Assembly: GCA_018823885.1 (NCBI GenBank)
Contig: JAHJHG010000008.1
Coordinates: 1-44,639 of the forward strand
Source of the DNA: Patescibacteria group bacterium
GTDB taxonomy: Bacteria > Patescibacteriota > Microgenomatia > UBA8517
Direction of reading: 5' to 3'
DNA length: 44,639 bases
Made by a program: the position numbers and the translations under genes
The notes under the pieces: generated by a model
Told to the model about the DNA's origin: nothing
Database searches by the model: none
What the model saw: the letters and a program-made list of their open reading frames with translations, nothing else
Part shown: piece by piece, positions 26,899 through 33,836 of the stretch
Numbering within the stretch: position 1 is the stretch's first letter
Layout: each line of letters starts with the position of its first letter

Positions 26899-28221
26899 AT
26901 GTTAACCCTTCGATATCTTGTTCGTTTAATTAGAGCGTTTTTGACACGCTTTAAAGGCATTCTTTTTTTAAGCTTTGCTTTGGGAATTTTGTCTTTTGTG
27001 ATACTAAACCTCTTAGGTCCAACCCTGCTAAGCAGAAGTACGAAGAAAATAGGTATTACAGGTAGATTCAGAACAGACAATCTTCCTGATTTTATAATAA
27101 ATAATGTTAGTGATGGGTTAACCAAATTGGATGAAAGCGGTGTTGTCGAGCCATCCCTCGCATCTTCTTGGGAAACACCGGACAAAGGGAAAACATGGTT
27201 CTTTTATTTGCGTGACGATATTTATTGGCAGGATGGAAAAAAAGTAACAAGCGAAACGATTGGATATGATTTTTCTGATGTAGAAATAGAAACACCAGAT
27301 GAAAAGACCGTCATATTTAAACTGTCCAATGCTTTCTCTCCTTTTCCTACGGTGGTCTCCAAACCAACTTTCAAAAAAGGGTTGTTGGGAACAGGGGAGT
27401 GGCGAGTCAAAAATATTACCGTCGCCGGCGGGTATGTTCAAGAATTAGTTTTAACAAACAAGGAAGAAGGGAAAATTATCTATCGGTTTTATCCCACAGA
27501 AGAAAGAGCAAAGCTTGCATATAAATTAGGGCACGTAGATCGTCTTATCAACATCTATGACCCAACCCCATTAGATTCATGGAAATCAGTAGAAATAGTT
27601 AAAGAATCCAATGACAATCAGGTTGTTTCCATCTTTTTCAATGTTCAAGATAAATATTTGTCAGAAAAATCACTAAGGCAAGCCTTGGTTTACGCGATTG
27701 ACAAAGAATCATTTGACGGCGAAAGGGCTTATGGGCCTCTCTCACCAACCTCATGGGGCTATAACCCTCAGGTTAAAACATATGGTTATGACGAATCTCG
27801 AGCAAAGGAACTGATAGAAGAATTAGACGAAGAACAGACAAAAGATCTAGAGATAAAATTACTGACAACTCCAATACTCTTACCAACGGCAGAGAGAATT
27901 GCTAAATATTGGGAAGCAATTGGAGTTAAAACCGTATTACAGGTTTCATCAGGAGTTCCAGCTGACTATCAGGCTCTTTTAGCCGTCTTTGAAATTCCTA
28001 AAGATCCGGACCAATATTCTATATGGCATTCAACTCAATCGTCGACAAACATTTCAAATTATCAAGACCCAAGGATTGACAAGCTGCTTGAAGACGGGCG
28101 TGCCGAACTTACAATTTTGGAGAGAAGTAAAGTATACTTAGATTTTCAACGCTATCTAGTTGAAGATTCCCCAGCTGCTTTCATATATCATCCAACTTCA
28201 TATACAGTTAATAGAAAATGA
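26899..28221 (+). CDS. Family 5 extracellular solute-binding protein (peptide-binding type), membrane-anchored
   Basis: A 440-residue protein with an uncleaved N-terminal membrane anchor (about 20-42) and the SBP_bac_5/DppA fold markers: DGLTKLDESGVVEPSLASSWE, WFFYLRDDIYWQDGKKVTSE, SLRQALVYAIDKES, SPTSWGYNP and the C-terminal LVEDSPAAFIYHPTS. It would capture oligopeptides or similar nutrients. It is shorter than typical DppA/OppA (about 530), and no permease or ATPase gene is adjacent, so its transporter partner must lie elsewhere. Confidence 0.83.
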   Translation: MLTLRYLVRLIRAFLTRFKGILFLSFALGILSFVILNLLGPTLLSRSTKKIGITGRFRTDNLPDFIINNVSDGLTKLDESGVVEPSLASSWETPDKGKTWFFYLRDDIYWQDGKKVTSETIGYDFSDVEIETPDEKTVIFKLSNAFSPFPTVVSKPTFKKGLLGTGEWRVKNITVAGGYVQELVLTNKEEGKIIYRFYPTEERAKLAYKLGHVDRLINIYDPTPLDSWKSVEIVKESNDNQVVSIFFNVQDKYLSEKSLRQALVYAIDKESFDGERAYGPLSPTSWGYNPQVKTYGYDESRAKELIEELDEEQTKDLEIKLLTTPILLPTAERIAKYWEAIGVKTVLQVSSGVPADYQALLAVFEIPKDPDQYSIWHSTQSSTNISNYQDPRIDKLLEDGRAELTILERSKVYLDFQRYLVEDSPAAFIYHPTSYTVNRK

Positions 28222-28254
28222 TATTTAGTGGCTGGAAGTGTTGAATTAAGCTTA

Positions 28255-28728
28255 TTATTCCTTAAGGGTTGGTTTCTCGGTCTTTTTCTTTGCCGTGCTC
28301 TTAGGCTTGATTTTTTTGTTTTTGGCCACAGCTTTTATCACTACTTTCTTGGCCTTAATAATTTTAGGGGTCGATTTCTTTTTACCACCTGACTCAAGCA
28401 CATTAAGAATTCTATCTAGTTTTGTATTCAGGGAGCTTACTTGTTCCAATAATTGTTTGTTTGTATTATCTCTTTTTCCAAAGTCAGATCCTCCTGAGCC
28501 TCTTCGGGTTGGTCTTCTTGGGCTTCCTCCCTCCTTTTTCTCAAAGCAGCTACTACAATATATTGGCTTGTCTCCACTTGGTCTAAATGGAACCTCGCAG
28601 CTGTTTCCACACTCGTCACATACCGCCTTGTGCATTTGTCTTTGGCCAGAATCACGTCTACGAAAATCTCCTCCTCCGCCTCCATATCCTCCACCACCAG
28701 ACCTATTATTTCGATTGTAGTTACCCAT
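28255..28728 (-). CDS. Zinc-ribbon protein with CxxC-x17-CxxC domain
   Basis: A 157-residue protein: a Gly/Arg-rich N-terminus (RGG-like, residues 6-30), then a zinc ribbon with C37-x2-C40, exactly 17 residues, and C58-x2-C61, then a low-complexity linker, a coiled-coil-like heptad stretch (LLEQVSSLNTKLDRILNVLE) and a Lys/Ala-rich tail like histone H1. The exact spacing matches the domain named CxxC-x17-CxxC, widespread in CPR bacteria. RNA or DNA binding is likely from composition; the function is unproven. Confidence 0.8.
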   Translation of the reverse strand: MGNYNRNNRSGGGGYGGGGGDFRRRDSGQRQMHKAVCDECGNSCEVPFRPSGDKPIYCSSCFEKKEGGSPRRPTRRGSGGSDFGKRDNTNKQLLEQVSSLNTKLDRILNVLESGGKKKSTPKIIKAKKVVIKAVAKNKKIKPKSTAKKKTEKPTLKE

Positions 28729-28806
28729 ATTTTCCTTACTTAAATATTATACTCCATATATATATAAAAACCATAAACAATATATTCTGTGACTGTGTAG
28801 ACTACT

Positions 28807-29052
28807 TCAAAGAAGTTTCTCTCTCAACTGTGAGACCAGGATTGCTTTATCGCAATATTTTCGTGTCTTTTTTGTTCCATCACATTCAAGGCACCTTTTT
28901 TGCTCCTTAGAAGACGCGGTGTCAAGAGTTAGGTGTTGGAAGCTCGCTAGTTTTTCAAGGTGAAAAGGTAAATAATTCTTCCAAAAACACAAATCTCTTT
29001 CTCTCATACCGGAAATATTACCATATTTATCTGAAATTACTATTTTTTCCAA
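28807..29052 (-). CDS. Hypothetical small Cys-containing protein
   Basis: An 81-residue frame starting at TTG, with AAGGCGGGGTG about six bases upstream as a possible Shine-Dalgarno sequence and a TGA shortly before it. It has CLECDGTKKTRKYC (CxxC plus Cys) and no membrane segment. It is not recognised. It sits just left of the repeat array, and coding status is uncertain because no homolog is known to me. Confidence 0.4.
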   Translation of the reverse strand: MEKIVISDKYGNISGMRERDLCFWKNYLPFHLEKLASFQHLTLDTASSKEQKRCLECDGTKKTRKYCDKAILVSQLREKLL

Positions 29053-29198
29053 TAAAACACCCCGCCTTCATGATTTTGCTATTAAACCCAATACCACTCT
29101 CTGCTTGCCTTCTCTTTCTATTATTACAGACACGAAGCAACTATAGTATTGGCATTAAAATTTTTCAACTTAACCTCAATCAAAAGGAGAGCTTCTTT

Positions 29199-29243
29199 GG
29201 GTGGATAATGACCTTTATTTTTGAACCCTTTTATTGTGTCTAA
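29199..29243 (+). repeat. Family 2 repeat, copy A
   Basis: GGGTGGATAATGACC then TTTATTTTTGAACCC. It matches copy B in about 27 of 31 bases and has one extra T, which breaks the frame that in copies B and C reads W/G-V-x-D-x-x-Y-F-E-P. It lies immediately left of the 3' end of csp. Confidence 0.7.
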
Positions 29244-29249
29244 CTGTTG

Positions 29250-29447
29250 TTAGACAAGTTTTACATTCTTAGCACTAAGGCCTTTTTCGCCATCTACGAC
29301 ATCGAACGTAACTTCTGCTCCTTCTTGAAGTTCATCAAAAGTTACACCGTCCAAGTCTGAAGAGTGAAAGAAAAGATCCTTTGTTTCTCCCTCACGGGAA
29401 ATAAAACCAAATCCTTTATCTGTTTTTGTTTTAACTACTCCGTTCAT
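29250..29447 (-). CDS. Cold-shock protein
   Basis: A 65-residue cold-shock domain protein with RNP1-like KGFGFI and RNP2-like DLFFHSSD, the full length of the CspA family. It binds single-stranded RNA/DNA and acts as an RNA chaperone. It lies between repeat A and repeat 1, so it is the first unit of the array. A promoter and a leader of about 50 bases precede it; AGGAGGT lies far upstream (about 38 bases) with a small hairpin (GATTTA/TAAATC) between it and ATG, which may be a temperature-responsive arrangement (inference). Confidence 0.92.
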   Translation of the reverse strand: MNGVVKTKTDKGFGFISREGETKDLFFHSSDLDGVTFDELQEGAEVTFDVVDGEKGLSAKNVKLV

Positions 29448-29503
29448 AGAATTTTTGATAGATTTATATATTAAATCCTCTTGTACCTCCTTTCATTCTT
29501 TAT

Positions 29504-29532
29504 ATTATACAGCCTTGGGCGACAATCATCAA
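29504..29532 (-). promoter_or_regulatory. csp promoter (TTGATG-17-TATAAT)
   Basis: On the minus strand TTGATG (29532-29527), 17 bases, TATAAT (29509-29504). Predicted start near 29497 gives a leader of about 50 bases. The -35 box ends eight bases from repeat 1. Confidence 0.65.
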
Positions 29533-29539
29533 TTGTGTT

Positions 29540-29577
29540 GGGTAGCTTACCAAACGATGTTAGAACCCATTTCATAA
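29540..29577 (+). repeat. Family 1 repeat, copy 1
   Basis: GGGTAGCTTACCAAACGAT then GTTAGAACCCATTTCATAA. In frame from 29541 it reads G-S-L-P-N-D-V-R-T-H-F-I-T-S-E and continues to a stop at 29625; a single inserted T there shifts it out of a frame that otherwise continues like copy 7. Similarity to copy 7 extends to about 29674. Confidence 0.9.
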
Positions 29578-29631
29578 CTTCCGAAGGTAATGATGTGGTG
29601 TTGTTTAGTAGTTACTTTCTCCAATAAAACT

Positions 29632-29674
29632 GAGGGCCGTTTGAATAAAGATTTCTCTTTACACTCGTACCCTC
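29632..29674 (+). repeat. Hairpin shared by repeat copies 1 and 7 (copy 1)
   Basis: Outer arms GAGGG (29632-29636) and CCCTC (29670-29674); inner stem TAAAGA/TCTTTA (29646-29651, 29656-29661) around TTTC. The copy at 38512-38554 is 39 of 43 identical and changes both sides of one inner pair (A-T to G-C). It lies just beyond the 3' end of the minus-strand lipoprotein gene. Confidence 0.65.
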
Positions 29675-29687
29675 TAAGTACTATATG

Positions 29688-30341
29688 TTACTTAACATCT
29701 TCAGTACCAGTAGTTACAACATCCTCGCCAAGATATATTGTGCAGCCCGAAACTAAGTATTCTTGGTTATGCCATACCTCGCAGTTTGGATTATGTGCCA
29801 CTAGACTAACCCGAAGACGTAATCCTTTTTTGAATCCAATTACTTCCCTGTCATCCTGGAAGAAATAATAGATTTTATTTCCCTCTACGGTACAATTGTC
29901 GGTTGTCCCAGGAATACAGTCAGGTAAAGGTCTGTGGTTATGGATAGGCTCAAAGAGCTCGTAGATGTAATCATCTGCGGTAATGCCGAAAGCATATTCT
30001 CCATATTCTGCATTAGTGGAAACTTCCAGCACCAATGTAAAATCGGGACCATGGACGATTTCTCCGTTTTTGGGAGAAATTATTGTTATATTGCCCCAAA
30101 TTTCTTCCTCTTCCTGAAAAGGGGTTTTAGTCTCTTCGATTTCCACAATCACTTGTCCGGTGATTTTATTCCCATCTTCAGAATCTTCAGAATCTTCTAA
30201 CGGATTTGATACGCCTAGATCTTCCGCCATTTTCTCGACGTTAGAATAGGCAACGTCCTCTGCAACTTCAAAGGCGTCGTAACAACCACCAAGAATTAAA
30301 GAACCTGCCAGTAAAACTGCTAATACTACAAGCTTTTTCAT
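29688..30341 (-). CDS. Lipoprotein, unknown
   Basis: A 217-residue lipoprotein: signal peptide MKKLVVLAVLLAGSLILGGC with lipobox LGGC (Cys20), an acidic linker (EDSEDSEDG), then a compact beta-rich domain with ITIISPKNGEIVHGPDFTL, an Ig-like extracellular pattern, and several Cys residues that could form disulfides. The start at 30341 has AGGAGGT at ideal distance; an in-frame extension of 15 codons lacks one. It follows the other lipoprotein gene by 61 bases on the same strand and probably shares its promoter. Confidence 0.75.
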   Translation of the reverse strand: MKKLVVLAVLLAGSLILGGCYDAFEVAEDVAYSNVEKMAEDLGVSNPLEDSEDSEDGNKITGQVIVEIEETKTPFQEEEEIWGNITIISPKNGEIVHGPDFTLVLEVSTNAEYGEYAFGITADDYIYELFEPIHNHRPLPDCIPGTTDNCTVEGNKIYYFFQDDREVIGFKKGLRLRVSLVAHNPNCEVWHNQEYLVSGCTIYLGEDVVTTGTEDVK

Positions 30342-30402
30342 TTCGCACCTCCTTTGATTAGCGATTGTGCTAAAGCATATTTTCAATTATTGTTTTCAAA
30401 TT

Positions 30403-31209
30403 TTACTGCATATATTTTGCCCACAGTTCTTCAAACATCTCATTGGCTATTAGCCAGATTTGCTCGGCGTGATCAAAACACCAATCGATATATTTAGGAT
30501 CACCTTTGCCGACCATCGGTTGATTATCTGAATCCTCGGGCCAATAGAAATCCAATACTTCTTTAACTGCTTGCTCTCGATCGTTGTACCCTATGAGCAA
30601 TCCATACATGGGCTCAAGTGAATTTCCGAGATCTGCTCGAATTTCCCCACGTTTTCCATTTATATTCCACTCATAATGCCTCCAGCCCTCGTATTCCAGC
30701 TCTGCTGCAATCCTAAAATATAGAGACATATCGTAAACATCTATTTCACTGTCTCCGCCAGGCAAGACGACGCTAAGAGTGTGTTGTTCACTCCATATTT
30801 GCCAAGTATAGTCAGACAAGAAACTTGGGGGAATTCTCCCTTCGCTGTTATCCTGAAAGATTACTCTTCTTATGTTGTTTACAGGCTCTTCAATATTGGT
30901 CAGCATCACTTTCATTTTTGCGAGATCCCTTTGCTTTCTCTCAAGATATTCATCACGACAAACATATCCACCATTTGCGTTGCAGTCACCGCTTGCACAA
31001 TCTGAGCCTGTTAAACATTGTTGTCCGAGCTCGCAAGGATTACAGTATCCACCACAGTCTATATCACTTTCCTCCCCGTCTTTAACGCCGTTATTGCATG
31101 TTTTTGTTTTTTCTTCTATGTCTATTGTGGGAGCAGCCTGTTTTGACTGACACCCTCCTACTAAATGCGTCATAGCAATAAGTAAAAAGCATGCTGTCTT
31201 ATTCATCAT
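30403..31209 (-). CDS. Cysteine-rich lipoprotein, unknown
   Basis: A 268-residue lipoprotein with lipobox LVGGC and a Cys-rich module (CNNGVKDGEESDIDCGGYC, then CNPC, GQQC, DCASGDC). That module is of the kind repeated in surface proteins of myxobacteria and other large-genome bacteria. A C-terminal domain of about 190 residues is not recognised. The start at 31209 is backed by AAAGGAGAAC. It has a near-consensus promoter ending 14 bases from repeat 2. The module, unusual in CPR bacteria, hints at transfer. Confidence 0.75.
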   Translation of the reverse strand: MMNKTACFLLIAMTHLVGGCQSKQAAPTIDIEEKTKTCNNGVKDGEESDIDCGGYCNPCELGQQCLTGSDCASGDCNANGGYVCRDEYLERKQRDLAKMKVMLTNIEEPVNNIRRVIFQDNSEGRIPPSFLSDYTWQIWSEQHTLSVVLPGGDSEIDVYDMSLYFRIAAELEYEGWRHYEWNINGKRGEIRADLGNSLEPMYGLLIGYNDREQAVKEVLDFYWPEDSDNQPMVGKGDPKYIDWCFDHAEQIWLIANEMFEELWAKYMQ

Positions 31210-31321
31210 GTTCTCCTTTAAATACACTAGTTGAAGCTTGTTAAAGAGCTTGTCTTTAAGGTAGGTTTCTGCGCAGATGCAAAAACCACCATAGATTTAA
31301 TTCTTGTCTAGAATTGGCGCT

Positions 31322-31350
31322 ATTATATATAAACTGAAGTAAAAAATCAA
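31322..31350 (-). promoter_or_regulatory. Promoter of the lipoprotein pair (TTGATT-17-TATAAT)
   Basis: Minus strand TTGATT (31350-31345), 17 bases, TATAAT (31327-31322). Expected start near 31315, leader about 105 bases. It lies between repeat 2 and the genes, so this unit carries its own promoter. Confidence 0.65.
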
Positions 31351-31363
31351 AGCTATGGGGTTT

Positions 31364-31401
31364 GGGTGACTTACCAAACGATGTTAGAACTCATTTCATG
31401 A
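31364..31401 (+). repeat. Family 1 repeat, copy 2
   Basis: GGGTGACTTACCAAACGAT then GTTAGAACTCATTTCATGA. The frame from 31365 reads G-D-L-P-N-D-V-R-T-H-F-M-S-S-E and stops at 31443. The 280 bases between the repeat and the next 3' gene end hold only this fragment, low-complexity AT-rich DNA and a terminator. Confidence 0.92.
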
Positions 31402-31625
31402 GTTCAGAAGATAAAGAAAATGTGATGTTGAAGTATTGTTTTTAAAAGATGTGACACTGGGTGAATATCTATTAATGGTGTCTTTAATCTTATCCAAAGG
31501 AAGAATCTTTAGTATTTCCTAGAAGTAGATGAAACGGAAAAACAGCACGAAATAGGAACAAAGTGTATTTGCAATAAATACACACTGATACAATTTCGAG
31601 AGCAACCAAATTACTCTGTTTAGAG

Positions 31626-31661
31626 AGGGTGCCTCTACCAACAAACAGTAGAGACACCCAC
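31626..31661 (-). terminator. Terminator of the GC-rich secreted protein gene
   Basis: GGGTGcCTCTAC and GTAGAGaCACCC form an 11-pair stem with one mismatch around CAACAAACA. On the minus strand it follows the stop codon at 31682 by about 20 bases; the T-run after it is short, so it may also just protect the 3' end. Confidence 0.6.
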
Positions 31662-31681
31662 AAGTAGCAAACAGTGCTTGG

Positions 31682-32338
31682 TTACGGAGTAAAGTTGTGG
31701 ATGTTTGCACGCCACGCATCGACGTCCAAACGATTTCCCGAACCTCCGATCAAGTGGTCGCAGACCCAGGTGTTGTTGTCATAGACAGGTCCGTAACACG
31801 GTACGTTTGTGGCTACCCACTCAGGGTTGGTCTTCGGGAAGCACAATGCCGCCTGCACCTCTACACCAACGTAACCTACCGGTGACGCCAAAGCGCACCA
31901 GGAGCCGTCATCGGCGGTACCAAGCCAGGCGCTAAACACGACCGTGGCTTCGGGTCCACCAGACGTTGGTACGGATGGCGGGGCACAGTCCAGCCAAATT
32001 TGTAAAGTTTGAGCCTTGCCGCCATTCTGAACAATGTAGCCTTCTTCTGGGGGCGTGTAGGTATAACCGAATGGTGTGTTCGGGTAGTTTACTCCACCAG
32101 CGGTCGATGCCCCAGGCTTCCATACGACAGATTCGCCAACAGGGTATATGTTGCCTTGGACACCAGCATTAACCACTACTAGGCCCGTTGGGCAAGACCA
32201 CCCTCCCCATCCTGTACCACTGTAATTCAGGGGCGATGACACTACGTGGGTTATTCCCCCACCGTTAGCGAACGCCGATCCTAAGGGTAGTGCCAACAAG
32301 AACACTACCAGCAAAGTCAACAAATACTTCTTTTTCAT
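31682..32338 (-). CDS. Secreted protein of unknown function, GC-rich
   Basis: A 218-residue protein with a clear Sec signal peptide (KKKYLLTLLVVFLLALPLG, cleavage after AFA) and an extracellular domain rich in Gly, Trp and Pro with about six Cys residues. No family is recognised. Its coding DNA is about 52% GC against roughly 37% for the surroundings, with many C/G-ending codons, so recent acquisition is likely. A GGAGAAGG Shine-Dalgarno sequence stands upstream of ATG. It has a perfect promoter with a leader of about 190 bases containing a hairpin and a possible 15-codon leader ORF. Confidence 0.75.
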   Translation of the reverse strand: MKKKYLLTLLVVFLLALPLGSAFANGGGITHVVSSPLNYSGTGWGGWSCPTGLVVVNAGVQGNIYPVGESVVWKPGASTAGGVNYPNTPFGYTYTPPEEGYIVQNGGKAQTLQIWLDCAPPSVPTSGGPEATVVFSAWLGTADDGSWCALASPVGYVGVEVQAALCFPKTNPEWVATNVPCYGPVYDNNTWVCDHLIGGSGNRLDVDAWRANIHNFTP

Positions 32339-32350
32339 CTTACCTTCTCC

Positions 32351-32398
32351 TTATTTATAGGTATCTCGGCTTGATAGAACACTATTTGTTACTTTCAT
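32351..32398 (-). CDS. Possible 15-codon leader ORF
   Basis: ATG AAA GTA ... TAT AAA TAA, preceded by AAAGGAGGTA and ending 12 bases before the ATG of the secreted protein gene. Its Shine-Dalgarno sequence is only two bases from ATG, which is too close for efficient initiation, so this may be chance. Confidence 0.25.
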   Translation of the reverse strand: MKVTNSVLSSRDTYK

Positions 32399-32426
32399 TA
32401 CCTCCTTTTTGAATTATATTGGTTGC

Positions 32427-32451
32427 GACTTTCCAACAAAGTTGAAAAGTC
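32427..32451 (-). promoter_or_regulatory. Leader hairpin of the GC-rich secreted protein gene
   Basis: GACTTT-C-CAAC, loop AAA, GTTG-A-AAAGTC: ten pairs with one mismatch, inside the predicted leader about 90-110 bases before the start codon. No U-run follows, so it is not a classical terminator. Confidence 0.45.
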
Positions 32452-32531
32452 TGTTTTTCCGTTGTCAAAGTTCTTTAAAAGTGATTTATCCATTATCCTC
32501 CCAAACTGGAAAGCTGTGGATAATCGGATAG

Positions 32532-32560
32532 ATTATAGATAAAAGGGTCTGGTTTGTCAA
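32532..32560 (-). promoter_or_regulatory. Consensus promoter (TTGACA-17-TATAAT)
   Basis: Minus strand TTGACA (32560-32555), 17-base spacer, TATAAT (32537-32532): a perfect sigma-70 type promoter. It is the strongest promoter seen in the window, drives the GC-rich secreted protein gene and lies 33 bases from repeat 3. Confidence 0.75.
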
Positions 32561-32592
32561 TTTTATGGAAGCTTTAGCGGTGCTTAAATTTA

Positions 32593-32630
32593 GGGTGACT
32601 TACCGAACGATGTTAGAACTTATTTTATAG
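32593..32630 (+). repeat. Family 1 repeat, copy 3
   Basis: GGGTGACTTACCGAACGAT then GTTAGAACTTATTTTATAG. An in-frame TAG directly precedes the GGT codon at 32594, so no upstream coding part survives. The downstream frame stays open to 32708, overlapping the 3' end of the opposing gene. Confidence 0.92.
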
Positions 32631-32702
32631 CCCCAGGTCACGATCAAGAGAAAACATTATTGGGTAATTTAATTCGTGTGAAACCTGTGTATTTTGAATG
32701 TA

Positions 32703-33170
32703 TTACTTAGGAGACTTTTGAAGCCAATTCCAAGCATTCCAAAGCCTATTTGGATACTGACTGACACCGTGGTCGCTTAGAAATATATATGAACACTCAT
32801 TACCATCTTGTATTCCTTCGCAATCAACTTTCCACGCAGCCTCATCTTGATACGGCTCACTCGTTACAACAATTTCTCCCATAACCTCATCATTATGACG
32901 TAATAATAATTTCATTCCCTTCTTTATCTCCTCAGGTTTTAATATCTGTTTGTCACCATGAATTTTTTGCTCGACTGCTTGAAAAAAACCATGCTTTTTC
33001 AGCTTTTCAGCTATTTCGGGGTTTCTCGCAGAATCCAGAAAATCTTCAATGTCGAAAGGATGTATGCCTGGCGACTTGTCGAGTATCTCTTCAAATCCTG
33101 AGTACTCCTTTGATACAAGCTGAATATGTATGTGCCCTGGCACAAGAGGATTATCTGCTTCTAGTGTCAT
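32703..33170 (-). CDS. Hypothetical protein
   Basis: A 155-residue soluble protein (MTLEADNPLVPGHIHIQL...) with no signal peptide, no membrane helix and no recognised motif; aromatic and acidic C-terminal half (FLSDHGVSQYPNRLWNAWNWL). The ATG at 33170 is chosen because a promoter TTGACT-17-TAGAAT ends seven bases before it, consistent with leaderless starts elsewhere; in-frame ATGs at 33179 and 33206 lie within the promoter. It is the only gene between repeats 3 and 4. Confidence 0.6.
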   Translation of the reverse strand: MTLEADNPLVPGHIHIQLVSKEYSGFEEILDKSPGIHPFDIEDFLDSARNPEIAEKLKKHGFFQAVEQKIHGDKQILKPEEIKKGMKLLLRHNDEVMGEIVVTSEPYQDEAAWKVDCEGIQDGNECSYIFLSDHGVSQYPNRLWNAWNWLQKSPK

Positions 33171-33177
33171 TTCGTGC

Positions 33178-33206
33178 ATTCTAATAATAAATATACAAAT
33201 AGTCAA
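33178..33206 (-). promoter_or_regulatory. Promoter, near-leaderless (TTGACT-17-TAGAAT-7-ATG)
   Basis: Minus strand TTGACT (33206-33201), 17 bases, TAGAAT (33183-33178), then seven bases to ATG at 33170. Confidence 0.55.
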
Positions 33207-33260
33207 TAAAAGTAAACTTTATCAGCAACTTCTACATAAAATACTAGACTAATTGAGGCT

Positions 33261-33299
33261 GGGGTGACTTACCGAACGATGTTAGAACTCATTTGATAA
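33261..33299 (+). repeat. Family 1 repeat, copy 4
   Basis: GGGGTGACTTACCGAACGAT then GTTAGAACTCATTTGATAA. A TGA lies two codons before the conserved Trp-Gly; the frame downstream is open to a TAG at 33395 (about 44 codons). Confidence 0.93.
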
Positions 33300-33462
33300 C
33301 TGTTGAGTACAAAGAAACAATACTGTTGGCAAAATATAACTATTTGCAAGGATCGCAGGTTTTTGAGTTGAATTTGGAGGTTGTTAAGTTTTTTTAGACA
33401 AGCAAACCCTATGCCGATTTGTTTAGAAATCCGCATAACTAGGCTAATTTTTTAAACTGCAA

Positions 33463-33534
33463 CTACTTCTGGCACTCGCAAGTTTTGCAATCACAGTTGC
33501 AAGAACAACACTTTTCGTGTTCTGACACAAACAT
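33463..33534 (-). CDS. Cysteine-rich 23-residue peptide (metallothionein-like)
   Basis: MFVSEHEKCCSCNCDCKTC then ECQK: seven Cys in 23 residues with CC, CxC and CxxC spacings like short metallothioneins. It is preceded on the minus strand by GGAAGGGGGTG directly before ATG, the same Shine-Dalgarno style as lemA and the EF-like gene. An extended -10 (TGCTAATCT) is about 20 bases upstream. It is the sole gene between repeat 4 and repeat B, which makes chance less likely. Metal binding is inferred from composition. Confidence 0.6.
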   Translation of the reverse strand: MFVSEHEKCCSCNCDCKTCECQK

Positions 33535-33628
33535 CACCCCCTTCCACTTTAAGATTAGCAAACGTGTCAAGTGTTGGCGTTGTTTGTTTACGAAGTTTAA
33601 ATACTATTTTTTTTGGTAAACAAATCTA

Positions 33629-33690
33629 GGGGTGGATAACGACTTTTATTTTGAACCACATTTAGCCTTATTCATGAAACTTCAAGGGGC
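33629..33690 (+). repeat. Family 2 repeat, copy B
   Basis: GGGGTGGATAACGAC then TTTTATTTTGAACCACATTT. The frame from GTG at 33632 reads V-D-N-D-F-Y-F-E-P-H-L-A-L-F and runs to a TAA at about 33725. A TAA lies five codons upstream of GTG, so it is a fragment or a very short ORF. Confidence 0.75.
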
Positions 33691-33729
33691 ATATCCAGAG
33701 TGTAAAGGACAGTTTAGTTGTATTTAAAA

Positions 33730-33750
33730 GTGACTTACTGAAGATGTAAG
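33730..33750 (+). repeat. Decayed family 1 repeat
   Basis: GTGACTTACTGAAGATGTAAG matches the family 1 core (GTGACTTACCGAACGATGTTAG) with one base deleted and two or three changes. It follows repeat B by about 40 bases with no gene between, so the 33629-33750 stretch is an empty or collapsed unit. Confidence 0.55.
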
Positions 33751-33836
33751 GGTATTTGCAACCTTATCGCACTTTTGATTAGATATAGATGTCAAAAGAT
33801 TTGAAGATGCAATACTTTTATGATAGCATGCCCTAG

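Noticed and set aside
28295-28720. Long + strand frame opposite the zinc-ribbon gene
   Set aside because: Composition is the mirror of the Gly- and Lys-rich minus-strand protein, and the zinc ribbon on the minus strand is an exact family match.
29590-29868. 92-codon + strand frame starting in the repeat 1 tail
   Set aside because: Its first part is the shifted continuation of repeat 1 and the rest is antisense to the lipoprotein gene; no Shine-Dalgarno sequence.
31697-32172. Several + strand frames inside the GC-rich secreted protein gene
   Set aside because: They are antisense shadows produced by high GC; the minus-strand frame has signal peptide, Shine-Dalgarno sequence, promoter and terminator.
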